Positions 19,027 to 32,488 of a stretch of DNA of 64,000 nucleotides are shown piece by piece. Source of the stretch: Nitritalea halalkaliphila LW7. Lineage in GTDB: Bacteria > Bacteroidota > Bacteroidia > Cytophagales > Cyclobacteriaceae. Within the stretch, counting starts at the first letter, position 1; each line of letters opens with the position of its first letter. The translations under genes were made by a program, and so were the position numbers. The stretch covers positions 27,902 to 91,901 of the forward strand of contig NZ_AJYA01000019.1 of the NCBI RefSeq assembly GCF_000265075.1, read 5' to 3'. The notes beneath the pieces are model-generated. The model searched no databases. It was not told the origin of the DNA and saw only the letters and a program-made list of their open reading frames with translations.

Positions 19027-19749
19027 ATGCAAAACCTAAAGCCCTTCTTTATTCTTTTTTTCCTGCTTTTTTTCAGCAAAAACACCCAAAACGCTAATGC
19101 TCAGGAAATTACTATCAGCCTCGAACAGGCAGATGCTTTCTTCGCCGCCCAAGACTATCAAGAGGCCATGGAAGTCTACGAAGTTCTCCTGCACGAACAG
19201 GGTAAATTCTCTCCTGCCATGCTACTAAAGATGGCCTTCATCGCAGAGGGTCGCGGGGATTTAAGCGCAGCCTCCTTTTACTTGGCCAAATACTACGCCC
19301 ACAATAACTCCCCTAGAGTGGTCTCTAAAATTAAACTCATTAACGGACAGGAAAACCTCCGTGGCTTTACCGTATCAGACAAGGAACAGCTCCTTTCCCT
19401 TCTCCTACTCTATAAAGAACCCCTCCTCGGTGCACTCAGCCTTCTGGTAATCGTCTTCCTTATCTTAGCCCTTTTAAAGCCCGCCAGAGCCCGCGAAGCC
19501 GCCTTCCCTGCCCTGGTCTTTTGCCTGCTGGCCCTCGCCTTAAATAACGGCCTACAAGACCCTAAATACGCACTCATCGACCGCATGCCCACCTTACTCA
19601 TGGAAGGCCCATCCGGTGGCAGCCGACTAGTGGAGAAACTGGAAACAGGCCACCGCGTACAGGTGGTCGGGGAAACCGACAACTGGCTCCGCGTCGAGCT
19701 GGAAAATGAAACGGGCTATATCCGTAAATCCAGCCTGCGCATGCTGTAA
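19027..19749 (+). CDS. TPR and SH3-domain membrane protein (BatE-like)
   Basis: About 240 residues. The ATG at 19027 is preferred to an upstream TTG at 19021. A signal peptide ends near NANAQ. A tetratricopeptide-like stretch follows at about residues 30-95 (ADAFFAAQDYQEAMEVYEVL), then two hydrophobic helices near 135-155 and 160-180. A C-terminal bacterial SH3 domain ends with WLRVELENETGYIRKSSLRML. This order is that of BatE, but no batABCD genes are adjacent, so the name is only a resemblance. Confidence 0.75.
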   Translation: MQNLKPFFILFFLLFFSKNTQNANAQEITISLEQADAFFAAQDYQEAMEVYEVLLHEQGKFSPAMLLKMAFIAEGRGDLSAASFYLAKYYAHNNSPRVVSKIKLINGQENLRGFTVSDKEQLLSLLLLYKEPLLGALSLLVIVFLILALLKPARAREAAFPALVFCLLALALNNGLQDPKYALIDRMPTLLMEGPSGGSRLVEKLETGHRVQVVGETDNWLRVELENETGYIRKSSLRML

Positions 19750-19809
19750 CCACGGTAAGCTTGAGTCACGGATAGGCGCTACACCCTAAGCGCGGAAAGG
19801 GCGAAACAA

Positions 19810-20436
19810 CTAAAAATCCAAAGGATCTAAATGCTTGAAATGGCCATTCAGCTGAATACGCTGTCGGGCCTTTTCAGCTTCTCGTAAGACAGGCAGGACG
19901 CGCAGCAGATGCTCACGCAAAAAGGAAATACGCTCTTCTTCCTCAGGCATTAGAAGCAAGGCATATTCCTGATCCAAACTCAGGCCCAACTTATGGGCCA
20001 AGTCGAAGCTTGTCGTCGTCTTGGCTTCGTAGGTTTTTTCATGCCCCATCAAGCGAAAAAAATCTTGAACATAAGGCATAAGCTGCTGCATCAGGTAAGG
20101 AATAACGACCAGCTGCTGCTCTCGGAAAACCACATCACCCCCCGCATAGAGCTTGCCCGGAAGTGGATTAAAGAAATGCTGAATCTGAAAGGTCCTGGTC
20201 GCACGACAGCTAATATCAAAGCGCCCATCCGCATACCGCTTTTCCACAGAGCTTAGCTCTAAAAGTGTGCCTATCGGCAAAAGACTATCAGAGTAGACAC
20301 AAAGCCCGAAACGCCCATCTCCGGCCTCTAAATCGCCCACTAACTGCCTATATCGAGGCTCAAAAATATGTAAATTCACTTTCTCGCCGGGAAAAGCTAC
20401 CAGCTTTAAAGGAAATAAAGGTAAACGCGATTCCAT
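19810..20436 (-). CDS. LON-type substrate-binding domain protein
   Basis: Protein of 208 residues made of the N-terminal domain of Lon protease only. The start MESRLPLFPLKLVAFPGEKVNLHIFEPRYR is reflected in short motifs LPLFPL, FPGE and IFEPRYR. The AAA+ and protease parts of Lon are absent, as in many stand-alone family members. It may bind misfolded proteins; the precise role is not known. Single gene, no close operon partner. Confidence 0.85.
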   Translation of the reverse strand: MESRLPLFPLKLVAFPGEKVNLHIFEPRYRQLVGDLEAGDGRFGLCVYSDSLLPIGTLLELSSVEKRYADGRFDISCRATRTFQIQHFFNPLPGKLYAGGDVVFREQQLVVIPYLMQQLMPYVQDFFRLMGHEKTYEAKTTTSFDLAHKLGLSLDQEYALLLMPEEEERISFLREHLLRVLPVLREAEKARQRIQLNGHFKHLDPLDF

Positions 20437-20518
20437 AGTCTTGCAGGTTTACCAAAATTAACACCATACCCCAAGGGATGTTTTAGCCCCGATTAAAAAA
20501 GACGGGCAGATGCATTTC

Positions 20519-21202
20519 CTAATCCCCTTCTTCCTCTGTACGTTGCTGTACGTGGTGCAGCGCTTCCTTTACATGCACGATCTGGGTAGGACTCATGTAC
20601 AGATCTCGAATCTTCTCCTTATAATCCTCACTAAAATACGGATTCGATAAAATGTAATGCTTATTCGCTAAAATTTCTTCCCCTAAGCCGCAACCGATCG
20701 CATAGGCATCCGCTGCTAGCTCCGCATCCACCATGTGGCGCTGAGAGGTCATGTACTTCAGCCCAAAACGCATCATGCCCACAGAGCTCCTATTTAGATA
20801 ATCCATAATATGCCCCAGCTCATGACCTATCCAGCCCATTAACACCTCCTTAGGGACGTCCTCCACAGGCATCAAACCATCTCCATCTGGTAAAAAACGC
20901 GTCAGCTTCACCTTGTACTTGCGATTGTCCTTACGGTCCACGAACAAACTTCCCAACTGAGACTGCCCAAGCATCTTGGCCCCACGGATGCGCTCCTTAA
21001 ACTCGAACCGAATAAACACCTCCTGCAGCTCCGGAAAAAAACGTAAGGTCTCCACGACCACCTCCCGAAGCTCATCGGGCACCTCCTTATGCCGTAATAG
21101 TTCTTCTTCTGTTACTTGTTCTGTTACTTGTGCCAGGGCACAAAAGGAAAGGTAGCCGAAGAAAGGAACAAAGAAAAAAAGGAAACGGATGGAATGCTGC
21201 AT
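20519..21202 (-). CDS. Secreted or periplasmic zinc metallopeptidase-like protein
   Basis: About 227 residues from the ATG at 21200-21202, which places a signal peptide (FLFFFVPFFGYLSFCALAQ) at the N-terminus. The motif GHELGHIMDY fits HExxH zinc peptidases. A third ligand is plausible in AELAADAYAIGCG, where the E-x-x-x-D pattern recalls M48-like enzymes. An upstream start at 21328 would hide the signal peptide and is less likely. It lies before gapA in the same direction, but a terminator-like hairpin separates them. Substrate unknown. Confidence 0.75.
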   Translation of the reverse strand: MQHSIRFLFFFVPFFGYLSFCALAQVTEQVTEEELLRHKEVPDELREVVVETLRFFPELQEVFIRFEFKERIRGAKMLGQSQLGSLFVDRKDNRKYKVKLTRFLPDGDGLMPVEDVPKEVLMGWIGHELGHIMDYLNRSSVGMMRFGLKYMTSQRHMVDAELAADAYAIGCGLGEEILANKHYILSNPYFSEDYKEKIRDLYMSPTQIVHVKEALHHVQQRTEEEGD

Positions 21203-21330
21203 AACGAAGAAATATACGTGCCAAACGAAAACGCAGACGTTCGCAAGCACAGTTTTAACTCTACTATAAAAGCGTGCTCTCCCTAAAATTGTTCCTGAAC
21301 GAACAGACGCTTTGGCGCTCGCCACCAAAA

Positions 21331-21364
21331 AATAAAAAAATCGCCCACGGTTTCCCGCAGGCGA
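21331..21364 (-). terminator. Terminator of gapA
   Basis: On the minus strand an imperfect stem TCGCCTGCGG/CCGTGGGCGA with GAAA loop is followed by a T-run (21331-21340). It begins ten bases after the gapA stop. Confidence 0.75.
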
Positions 21365-21374
21365 CTGACATGAT

Positions 21375-22385
<1,011 letters not shown>

Positions 22386-22600
22386 CTATAGATTTAAATT
22401 TTGGGTACACTCCTTCTTATCCGGATTTCCCTGCATTCGTTTATGATTCAGTAAAAAATCCCTTATTTGTTTTTAAAATTACCACTTATTCGCCGTACTC
22501 CCAACAGATTCTATCATAATATGCAGCTGCTTAGCTAAAAAATCGCTCGTAAACGATTGCAGATTCACTGCTTTTTCTCCCCGCATGTCGGCTAAAAGTA

Positions 22601-22633
22601 AAAAAGACCATGCAAGGCGAACTCGCATGGTCT
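22601..22633 (-). terminator. Terminator of icd
   Basis: Inverted repeat AGACCATGC/GCATGGTCT (22605-22613 with 22625-22633). On the minus strand it is followed by a T-run, and it starts a few bases after the icd stop. Confidence 0.8.
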
Positions 22634-22640
22634 CACGGCA

Positions 22641-24935
<2,295 letters not shown>

Positions 24936-24998
24936 TTAAACTCGTATTAAATGCCTTAAAATTGCGCTAAGTTAGCTAAAATTCTTGAATTATGCCCC

Positions 24999-25834
24999 CT
25001 ACGTGGACTTCCCCAGCTGAAATGCATCTGCATCCTGCCAGGCCGGAAATTTCTTCCGAAAGCGGTATAATGGCGCCCGCTCCAGCGTCACCCAGCCAGC
25101 CCGGGCCTCTCGCCTAAAAAAAGTAGCGCCTCGCCCTTAAAATCATAGGCCGCCGAATGCCCCTGATAGGGCACCTGATTGCCATCTTCTCCCACCCGAT
25201 TCACACCGAGCGTATAGGCTAAATTTTCGATAGCACGCGCCTGAAGTAACACATCCCAGGCGGAGGTGCGTGCCTGAGGCCAGTTCGCCACATACAGGGC
25301 CACGTCATAGTCCAGACACTCCCCGCGCACACGATTTCGAGACCACACAGGGAAGCGCAGGTCGTAACAAATTTGCGGCAGCAGCCGCCAGCCCCTCAGC
25401 GTAAACACCGGACGCTCCTCTCCGGGACTGTAGGAGGCATCCTCCCCCGCCATACGAAAAAGATGCCGCTTATCGTAATGCCGAATTTCCCCTTGGGGCG
25501 TGGCCCAAAGTAGGCGATTTACATATTTCAACCCTGCTTTAACCACAATACTGCCCGTTACGACCGCATCAAACTGCGCCGCCAGCATCAGCAGCCAGCG
25601 TGAGGTAGGCCCCCCAGGAACCTCCGCCACCTCAGCAGCATCCATCGTGAAGCCTGTGGTAAACATCTCCGGAAGTACGATTAAATCCGCTTCAGCTGCA
25701 TTCGCCTGCCAAAGCTGCTCCTCTAGACGGGCACGATTCGATTCCGGTGCCTTCCAGTAAAGGTCAGCCTGAACCAGCAGCACCCGCAGCTCTGGAGCAC
25801 TCACAGTATCCGTGGTATGGCCCTGTCCCTCCAT
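24999..25834 (-). CDS. Nitrilase-family amidohydrolase, YafV/omega-amidase-like (frame broken near 25112)
   Basis: Carbon-nitrogen hydrolase, 278 residues after repair. The catalytic triad is visible as E in VLPEMFTTGF, K in YDKRHLFRM, and C in PQICYDLRFPVW. This set with the aromatic FRM context is typical of the YafV/Nit2-like omega-amidases that hydrolyse 2-oxoglutaramate. The printed frame ends early near 25088. One added base between 25108 and 25122 restores a normal tail (AGWVTLERAPLYRFRKKFP) and a stop at 24999-25001. It lies three bases after def, the last gene of the operon hemerythrin-ruvX-def-amidase. Confidence 0.87.
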
Positions 25835-25837
25835 GCT

Positions 25838-26392
25838 TTAGCGCGTCGGGTACACCATGCGGTAATCGGTCGGCACCTTGCCCTTACTCACCTCGATCAG
25901 GCGGCTCTGGATCATGCGCTTTTTCAAGCCCTTTAAGTAATCCACGAAAAGGATGCCCTCTAAGTGATCATACTCATGCTGTATCACCCGCGCCGTCATG
26001 CCTGAAAATTCCTCCTCCACCAAGTTCCAGTTTTCATCGTAGTACTCCAGCGTCAACTTTTCCGGGCGGATAATCTCAGCGCGCACCTCGGGAATGCTCA
26101 GACAGCCTTCCTCGAAGCCGAAGGCATCTCCGTACTCATCCAGCAAAATCGGGTTAATAAACGCCCGGCGAATGCCTTTCTCCTCATCGCCCTCATCCAG
26201 CATCAGCGTGCTGTCGATCACAAAAAGTCGGATCCCCTTATTAATCTGCGGAGCCGCCAGTCCCACACCATGGGCATGATCCATCGTTTTATACATGTCT
26301 GCGATAAGGGCCTGAATGTCCTCCCCCTCAGGGATTTCCTCTGCCTCTCGCTTTAAAATCGGATTGCCGTAGGCGACGATTGGATATATCAT
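25838..26392 (-). CDS. def: Peptide deformylase
   Basis: Removes the formyl group from the N-terminal methionine of new proteins; 184 residues. All three family motifs are visible: GVGLAAPQI, EEGCLSIPEV and QHEYDHLEGILFVDYL, containing the metal-binding Cys and the HExxH histidines. The start overlaps the ruvX stop by four bases, so translation is probably coupled. The frame is intact. Confidence 0.98.
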   Translation of the reverse strand: MIYPIVAYGNPILKREAEEIPEGEDIQALIADMYKTMDHAHGVGLAAPQINKGIRLFVIDSTLMLDEGDEEKGIRRAFINPILLDEYGDAFGFEEGCLSIPEVRAEIIRPEKLTLEYYDENWNLVEEEFSGMTARVIQHEYDHLEGILFVDYLKGLKKRMIQSRLIEVSKGKVPTDYRMVYPTR

Positions 26393-26802
26393 ATAGACGC
26401 TAAATAGCTTTGTAAAATAATAGTTGCACTGATCTTATCGAGATTACCAGTCTTTTCCTTCCGGTCTCGCTTCTTAGACCCCATCGCCAGCATGGACTGC
26501 ATGGCCATCTTAGAGGTAAACCGCTCGTCCACCAGCTTCACCGGAATCACTGGGAACTTTTTTTCTAAAGTCCCCTTCAGCTGCAGCACCCGAGGCGTCA
26601 TCTCATTTGCCTCGCCCTGAAGGTTACGGGGCAGGCCCAAAATAAAGGCCTCCACCGGCTCACGAGCCACATACTGCTCGAGATACACCAGCAACTGATG
26701 CGTCGGGACCATCTCCAGAGGGTTAGCGATGAGTTTTAACGGGTCTGTAACAGCCAGCCCCGTGCGTTTAGTTCCCAGGTCTATAGCCAGCAGCCTTCCC
26801 AT
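26389..26802 (-). CDS. ruvX: Holliday junction resolvase-like RuvX (YqgF)
   Basis: Short RNase H-fold protein of 137 residues, the usual length. The N-terminal motif LAIDLGTKRTGLAV and the later VDERFTSKMA with the C-terminal D-K-I-S-A segment carry the acidic catalytic residues. The family acts in 16S rRNA maturation and was first proposed as a Holliday junction resolvase. It overlaps def by four bases and begins one base after the upstream gene ends. Confidence 0.95.
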   Translation of the reverse strand: MGRLLAIDLGTKRTGLAVTDPLKLIANPLEMVPTHQLLVYLEQYVAREPVEAFILGLPRNLQGEANEMTPRVLQLKGTLEKKFPVIPVKLVDERFTSKMAMQSMLAMGSKKRDRKEKTGNLDKISATIILQSYLASI

Positions 26803-26803
26803 A

Positions 26804-27559
26804 TCAGTTTGCCTTAATTTTAAGCGTTAAAATACGCTCCACTTCCTTTTCTAAAGCCGCCGCCTTCGGGAAAAGAAGCTCGTCTTCTATTTTCGCATGC
26901 ACCTGAAGCTTGCGCTCGAAGGCCTGTAGCTCTTCATAAAGGACGCGTACCGCAAAGGGCACTTCCGCATCCAGTGCATAGCCCCGGGTAAGGGCACGAA
27001 TCCCCTGCATCTCATCGTCATGCTGATCATGCACATCTAAATGGGTGCTCACCCTACACTTCGCCCACACCTGCAGCGCACGATGGAGTGGCAGCTGCCT
27101 TTTTCCAGCAGACTCAGGTAGCTGATCTTCAGAAATATACCTTCTTCTTCCTCCTTTAAGTGATGTACGAAATCATCTACAAAAAGCGGAAACAGCGTAC
27201 TTAAATCGAGTAAAATAGATTGGTATTTCCCCGCATCGGCTATTCCTTCGATCATCTGGCTGAGGAAAGGAAGGTCCTGCCGGACAAATTGCCGATGCCG
27301 CGCCGTCAGGTATTCTACCAAAACTTCTATCGGATGCAGATAAAGCTCCTCGAAGGCAGGCTCCCGGCGATCCTGCGCCCACTGCTCTAAGGTATGCGTC
27401 AGCTGCTCAGGTGATAAGGCGAAAAGAATGGCATACCTGCTGAAAAGTATGCTCCTCGTAGCGAAAAAAGTCTATACCAAAGTGATGCAGCACGGCCGCC
27501 ATCAGGCGCTCTTCGCTCACAAGCTCGCGGATCGTGGTGGTAGGGTGGGGTCGCATCAT
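26804..27559 (-). CDS. Hemerythrin-like iron-sulfur cluster repair protein, RIC/ScdA-type (frame broken near 27098 and 27423)
   Basis: About 251 residues after two repairs: one base removed near 27423 and one added near 27098. The N-terminus TIRELVSEERLMAAVLHHFG resembles the ScdA_N domain, and the rest matches hemerythrin-like HHE proteins (VHHLKEEEEGIF, HDQHDDEMQGI, VHAKIEDELLFP), giving several His and Glu ligands for a di-iron site. RIC proteins repair iron-sulfur clusters damaged by nitrosative or oxidative stress. The usual cysteines of ScdA_N (C-x-x-C-G-I-D) are absent here, where HHFGIDFF stands instead. It heads the ruvX-def operon. Confidence 0.8.
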
Positions 27560-27662
27560 GGTACAAATTTAAAAATATTTAGCCACCGAAGACAGGGAAA
27601 CTCATCTAAATTGATTTTTTTACGTTTATCAAAACGAAATAGCAATTCCACCTGTTAAGTGT

Positions 27663-27670
27663 TATATTTG
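27663..27670 (+). promoter_or_regulatory. -7 promoter box upstream of the S41 peptidase
   Basis: TATATTTG fits TAnnTTTG and lies 30 bases before the GTG start at 27701. No clear -33 TTG was found. Confidence 0.5.
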
Positions 27671-27700
27671 TTCTACATGATTTTCTAAAAAAGTTCAAGC

Positions 27701-29355
27701 GTGAGTACTAGTAAAAATAGCAACCATATCATTCGGCTTCCGCTCTTCATCGGATTGGGGATAGCTGCGGGCATTTGGATAGGCGCTACCTTCCATGAGC
27801 CTGAAAAATCAGAGAAAAATGACCTGAGAGCGGCCATTTATAAGTTACAAGAAATCATCACCTACATCAATAGAGATTATGTAGACAGTGTGAATACAAA
27901 CGAGCTGGTCGAGTATGGTATCGAAAAGATGCTCGAAAAGCTCGACCCGCACTCCAACTATATCCCTGCACGTGATGCTAGTTTGGCGAAATCACAGCTG
28001 GATGGGGAGTTCGATGGCATCGGCGTGGAATTTGGCATTTTACGCGATACCATTTATGTAGTGGCGCCACTTACAGGGGGGCCCTCTGAAAAGTTAGGCA
28101 TCCAGTCTGGTGACCAAATCATCAAGGTGGACGATAAAACTGTGGCTGGAACAGGCATCACGAATCGGGATGTTTTCGACCTTTTGCGCGGACCACGCGG
28201 CAGTGAAGTACAAATCGAAATCAAACGTAAAAATCAGGCAGACCTCATGCCCTTTACGATCAAAAGGGATAAAATTCCTCAGTACAGCATCAATGCCAAG
28301 TATATGGTGGACGACGAGGTGGGCTATATTAAGGTAACGCGTTTGCTGCCACCACCTACGATGAATTTAAGGAAGCCGTAAAGATGCTGAAGGAACAAGG
28401 CATGCAAAAGCTCATCTTAGACCTGCAGGGAAATCCCGGAGGCTATATGGGAGCCGCCATTAACATCGCAGATGAGATTCTAAGCGATAATGTGGTCATC
28501 GTGTCTCAAAAAGGAAAAACTACTCGCTTTAACCAAAAAGCCTACGCAGTAAAACCAGGGCTTTTCGAAGATGGTAGCGTCATCGTTCTTATCAATGAAG
28601 GCTCTGCTTCCGCCTCAGAAATCGTGGCGGGTGCCATTCAAGATAATGATAGAGGGCTTATCGTGGGCAGAAGATCCTTCGGGAAAGGACTCGTGCAGAT
28701 GCCGATAGACCTTTCCGATGGAGCAGAACTTCGCCTGACCATCGCACGCTATTATACCCCTTCCGGGCGCTCTATTCAGAAGCCTTACGGGGAGGATAAA
28801 GACTATAGCATGGACTGGCTCGATCGCTACGAGCATGGAGAATTTTTCAGCGCGGACAGCATCAAGTTTAACGATAGCCTCAAATACGAAACACGCTCCG
28901 GCCGCATCGTTTACGGCGGTGGCGGGATCATGCCGGATTTCTTCGTGCCTTTCGATACCACCATGGCCAGCGCTTACGTGAATCGTTTATTCAACTCTGA
29001 CTCAGCCCGAGAATTTATCTTGGATTATCTGGAAAAGAATAAGAGCAAATTCAAAGACATGCCTTTCCAAGACTATTATGCCAAGTTCGAGGTGTCCGAT
29101 GCGATGCTGGAAGAAGTGGTGAAAGTAGGTGAGCGCAACAAGGTGAAATTTGACGAAAAGGATTTTAACCGCTCAAAAGACTACCTGAAAATTCTGCTAA
29201 AAGCGCACATGAGCCGGAATATCTACGATGAAAATGCATTCTACAAGGTCATTAACGATATAAACGAAGTGTACCAGCAAGCCCTGAACCTCTTCGGAGA
29301 AGCCGACAGGGTGGCCGCTCGTAAACCCGGCGACCTCGACTCGAAAAGTGAGTAA
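27701..29355 (+). CDS. ctpA: Carboxy-terminal processing protease, S41 family (frame broken near 28343)
   Basis: Periplasmic, membrane-anchored serine protease of the Tsp/CtpA family, 551 residues after repair, starting at GTG. It has an N-terminal membrane anchor (LPLFIGLGIAAGIWIGATF), a PDZ domain at about residues 95-180 (IGVEFGILRDTIYVV, GIQSGDQIIKVD), then the S41 core. Catalytic Ser is in EGSASASEIVAGA and Lys in SFGKGLVQMP. Restoring one base near 28343 joins the two printed frames at YIKVTRF-AATTYDEFKEAV. It degrades or trims exported proteins. The terminator at 29372 ends a single-gene unit. Confidence 0.92.
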
Positions 29356-29371
29356 GTCCTCCTAATTTCAA

Positions 29372-29405
29372 AAAAGCAGCTTGGTAAACAAGCTGCTTTT
29401 TTGTT
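29372..29405 (+). terminator. Terminator of the S41 peptidase gene
   Basis: Stem AAAAGCAGCTTG/CAAGCTGCTTTT (29372-29383 with 29389-29400) followed by TTGTTTTG. Symmetrical A-run before the stem. Confidence 0.82.
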
Positions 29406-29468
29406 TTGTACTTCTTATAGTTCTAAAAAAAACATTGCATAAACGTCTAATTTTTGGTTTCTTGAGTC

Positions 29469-29942
29469 ATGAAAATCTTTATCCCGCTGCTTTTCGCCTT
29501 ACTTATTACCTCCCTTACCCAGGCTCAAACGCAAATGAACACAACAACTCCTCGGGCTGCTGCCCAAATCGACCACATCGCCATTTTAGTGGAAAACCTA
29601 CCAGAAAGCTTAAGCTTTTACCAAAAAGTCTTTGGATTTCCGCGACTGGAAGACCCCTTCCGTGACGAAGTACACGCATGGCTAGGAATCGGCCATGGGC
29701 TCTCTTTACATTTGATAGAAGACACCTGGACCTCCCCCACCATCGATAAGAACAACCACCTCTGCTTTGCTGTCAGCGACCTGCAGGGCTTTATAGATAA
29801 CTTAAACAGGTTGGAAATTGGATACGAAGATTGGCCAGGGGCCAAAAAAAGCGTCACCACACGTCCAGACGGCATCCAGCAGATCTACTTGCAGGACCCA
29901 AATGGCTACTGGATAGAAGTAAATGATTCACTACGTCCCTGA
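29469..29942 (+). CDS. Secreted VOC (glyoxalase/dioxygenase) superfamily protein
   Basis: Protein of 157 residues. An N-terminal signal peptide (FIPLLFALLITSLTQAQ) precedes a single VOC domain. Motifs IDHIAILVENLPESLSFYQKVFGF and YLQDPNGYWIEVND supply the usual metal ligands, His near the start and Glu near the end. An exported glyoxalase-like enzyme is unusual, and lactoylglutathione lyase activity is not implied. It is a single gene between two terminators. Substrate unknown. Confidence 0.8.
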   Translation: MKIFIPLLFALLITSLTQAQTQMNTTTPRAAAQIDHIAILVENLPESLSFYQKVFGFPRLEDPFRDEVHAWLGIGHGLSLHLIEDTWTSPTIDKNNHLCFAVSDLQGFIDNLNRLEIGYEDWPGAKKSVTTRPDGIQQIYLQDPNGYWIEVNDSLRP

Positions 29943-29966
29943 TGCAAGCACTCCCTTAGGACCAAA

Positions 29967-29996
29967 AAAAAGAGCGCTACAGCAAGCGCTCTTTTT
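29967..29996 (+). terminator. Terminator of the VOC gene
   Basis: Stem AAAGAGCGCT/AGCGCTCTTT (29968-29977 with 29985-29994) followed by TTTAATTTT, on the plus strand. The A-run before the stem lets it work in both directions for the converging gene. Confidence 0.75.
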
Positions 29997-30050
29997 AATT
30001 TTCATACTACCATGTAGTCAGTAGGAAAGGGAATGCCTTCGCCAGCTCTA

Positions 30051-30272
30051 TTATAAAGCTGCCTCGTCTTCCATGCCTTCTTCAGCCTCTTCTAGGACCT
30101 CTTCGCCCTCTTCCATCAGCTCTTCCATGCTCTCTTCAGCATCTTCCATCATTTCTTCCATTTGATCTTCTGCATCTTCTGCCTCTTTTTCTTCGCATGA
30201 GGTGAAACCGATGGCGAAGAAGAAAGCGAATGCAAGTGTCAGGGCGGATAATGACTTTAATTTCGTAAACAT
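30051..30272 (-). CDS. Small highly acidic lipoprotein
   Basis: Protein of 73 residues. A signal peptide ends at a lipobox GFTSC with Cys26. The mature part is about 47 residues, roughly half Glu and Asp, with repeated EEM/EEA/EELMEEGEE units that would form a charged amphipathic helix. I do not recognise a named family. It is expressed alone, in the opposite direction to the VOC gene. Small acidic lipoproteins like this are common in Bacteroidota; the function is unknown. The codon pattern is repetitive (GAAGAG/GAGGAA), so low-complexity artefacts are possible. Confidence 0.7.
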   Translation of the reverse strand: MFTKLKSLSALTLAFAFFFAIGFTSCEEKEAEDAEDQMEEMMEDAEESMEELMEEGEEVLEEAEEGMEDEAAL

Positions 30273-30410
30273 AGTTTGGTCGTTTATATTGTTATGAATA
30301 GACAGTACATAAGGGCTAAAAACCGCTTATTGTATCGCAAAGATACATGCCATTTCTTTACCCTACTAATTTTCGACCAAAATTCCTCACTGTCAGCCGA
30401 TTGCCCCACA

Positions 30411-30456
30411 AAAGAAAAGAGCAGTATTTCAAGCGAAAATCGCCTAAATACTGCTC
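30411..30456 (-). terminator. Terminator after the M1 peptidase gene
   Basis: Inverted repeat GAGCAGTATTT/AAATACTGCTC (30419-30429 with 30446-30456). On the minus strand it is followed by TTTTCTTTTG, about 70 bases after the M1 stop. Confidence 0.65.
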
Positions 30457-30528
30457 CTAAGAAGCCCTAAGGGGTTTACTTGTAAGGGAAACCTTATTGA
30501 CTAAACACAGTTTCTTTTCCCACAGGTA

Positions 30529-32488
30529 CTACTCTTCGTAGATAGCGTTCGGCCAGCGGTCATTCGCCACATTAATATCTGCCATCACTTTATCAGGATC
30601 GATTTCTACTGCGACTACCTTTTTATCTGTCTTCAGTAAATGATTCCATGTGTTTCCTTGATACCAAATCTCCACCGGCAGCGAGCGTCTTTCTTTCGTA
30701 CCATCTTCATAAGTCACCTCGAAATTCACCGGCATTGGCAGGTCTCCTCTATTCGAGAATACGACCACATAATTATTCATGTAAGGATACACCCCATCGA
30801 TGCGAGATCGATGTTATCGTTACTGTAAAACCACCCTTTCCAGAAGTAGTCTAAATTCTCGCCTACTACATGCTCGAAATGATTAAAGAAATCAGCAGGC
30901 TGCGGATGCTTGTAGGCCCAGGTCTTGATATACGAACGGAAAGCATTATCGAAGCGCTCATGCCCGATCACGTACTCTCGAAGCATCATCAAGCCCATCG
31001 CAGGTTTCATATAGGCCACCATCCCTAAGTTATTCGACTGCGTACGATCGGGATGCGTCGCTGTAGGTTCACGGTTTTCATTCGTTAACCAGTTCGCATA
31101 ACGTCGTGTCTGAATCAAGTTATTCGTGTACTCGCCATCATTAAAGGCCAAGTACGAATAATAGTTGATAAAAGTGTTAAAACCCTCATCCATCCAGGCA
31201 TGTCGTCTCTCGTCCGTCCCGACGATCATCGGAAACCAGTTGTGCCCAAATTCATGGTCAGTAACTCCCCAGAGGCTTTCGCCTTTAGAGCGGTAGCTGC
31301 AGAAACTCAGGCCCGGATACTCCATTCCACCTACATTTGCCGCCACATTCACGGCCACTGGGTATGGGTATTCGTACCACATCTCAGAATAATGCTCCAC
31401 GGAAGCCTTCCCATACTCAGTAGAACGTCCCCAAGCCTCGTAGCCATCCGACTCTTTCGGATAGACGGACTGCAGCATGGCTTTTTTGCCGCTAGGCAAA
31501 TTAATCCGCGCGGCATCCCAAATAAAGGCTTTCGATGAAGCAAAAGCGATATCTCGGCTATTCTCCATCTTAAAGTGCCAGGTGAGGGTGCCTTCCTGCT
31601 TGGGACGAAGCAGGGCATTATCGCCTACTTCCTCGGGTTTGATCAGGTAAACACGCTCATCGCTCTTAGCGGCCTCCTCCATACGATCTAAAAGGGTCTT
31701 GCTTAGGACCTGACGTGGGTTTTGGAGCTCTCCAGAAGCGACTACGATATGGTCATAAGGCACTGTGATTTTATAATCAAAATCTCCGTAACCCAGGTAA
31801 AACTCGCCCGCTCCTAAGTAGGGTCTACATTCCAGCCACGGACATCATCGAAGACCGCCACCTTCGGATACCACTGCGCCAAGGCATAGATAACACCGTC
31901 TTTCAGCTTTACACGTCCCATTCGGTCCATGCCTTTTTCAGGAACTTTAAAGGAAAAGTCCATGCTCACGGTAGCCTTGCCACCATTCGCGGGAATCGGC
32001 TCTGCAAAAAAGACCTGCATACGCGTATCCGAAATCAGATACTTGTTGGAAACCGGCTTGTTACGTCCGAGCACCTGTGCCCGCACATTTTCGATGGTAT
32101 TTCCACCATTTACATCTCCGCTGTAGCGATTTCCCTGAATCGGAGTGATCAGCGTACCGCGAGAATCCTCCATAAAGCGGTTTTGCTCGAGGTAGAGCCA
32201 CAGGAAGTCCAGTGACTCCGGACTATTATTGGTATAGGTTATGGTCACCTTACCCGAGACAGTGTGCTCCTCCTCATCTAAGGTCACATCGAGCACATAA
32301 TCCGCCCCGTTTTGCCAGTACATAGGCCCTGGTTTACCGGAAGCCGTGCGGTAGGCTGTGCCTTGGCGGTAGCCAAATTCCGTGAAGGCAGCGTCCTTAT
32401 TTCCTCGTACCTCAAACTGCGCCTGTGCCACCGTAGCGAACAAGCAGCCGAAGAGTAAAAGAAAAATTTTACTTTTTAGTCGAATCAT
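30529..32488 (-). CDS. M1 family aminopeptidase, exported (frame broken near 30802 and 31822)
   Basis: Zinc metallopeptidase of 653 residues after two single-base repairs. The signal peptide LKSKIFLLLFGCLFATVAQAQ is followed by the N-terminal beta domain and the catalytic domain. Catalytic motifs are present: GGMEYP (the GxMEN-type exopeptidase loop), HEFGHNWF and the downstream Glu in WMDEGFNTF. Adding one C near 31822 joins WNVDPY-LGAGEFYLGYG; adding one C near 30802 joins NIDLA-IDGVYPYMNN. It hydrolyses peptides in the periplasm. It is a single-gene unit. Confidence 0.9.
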
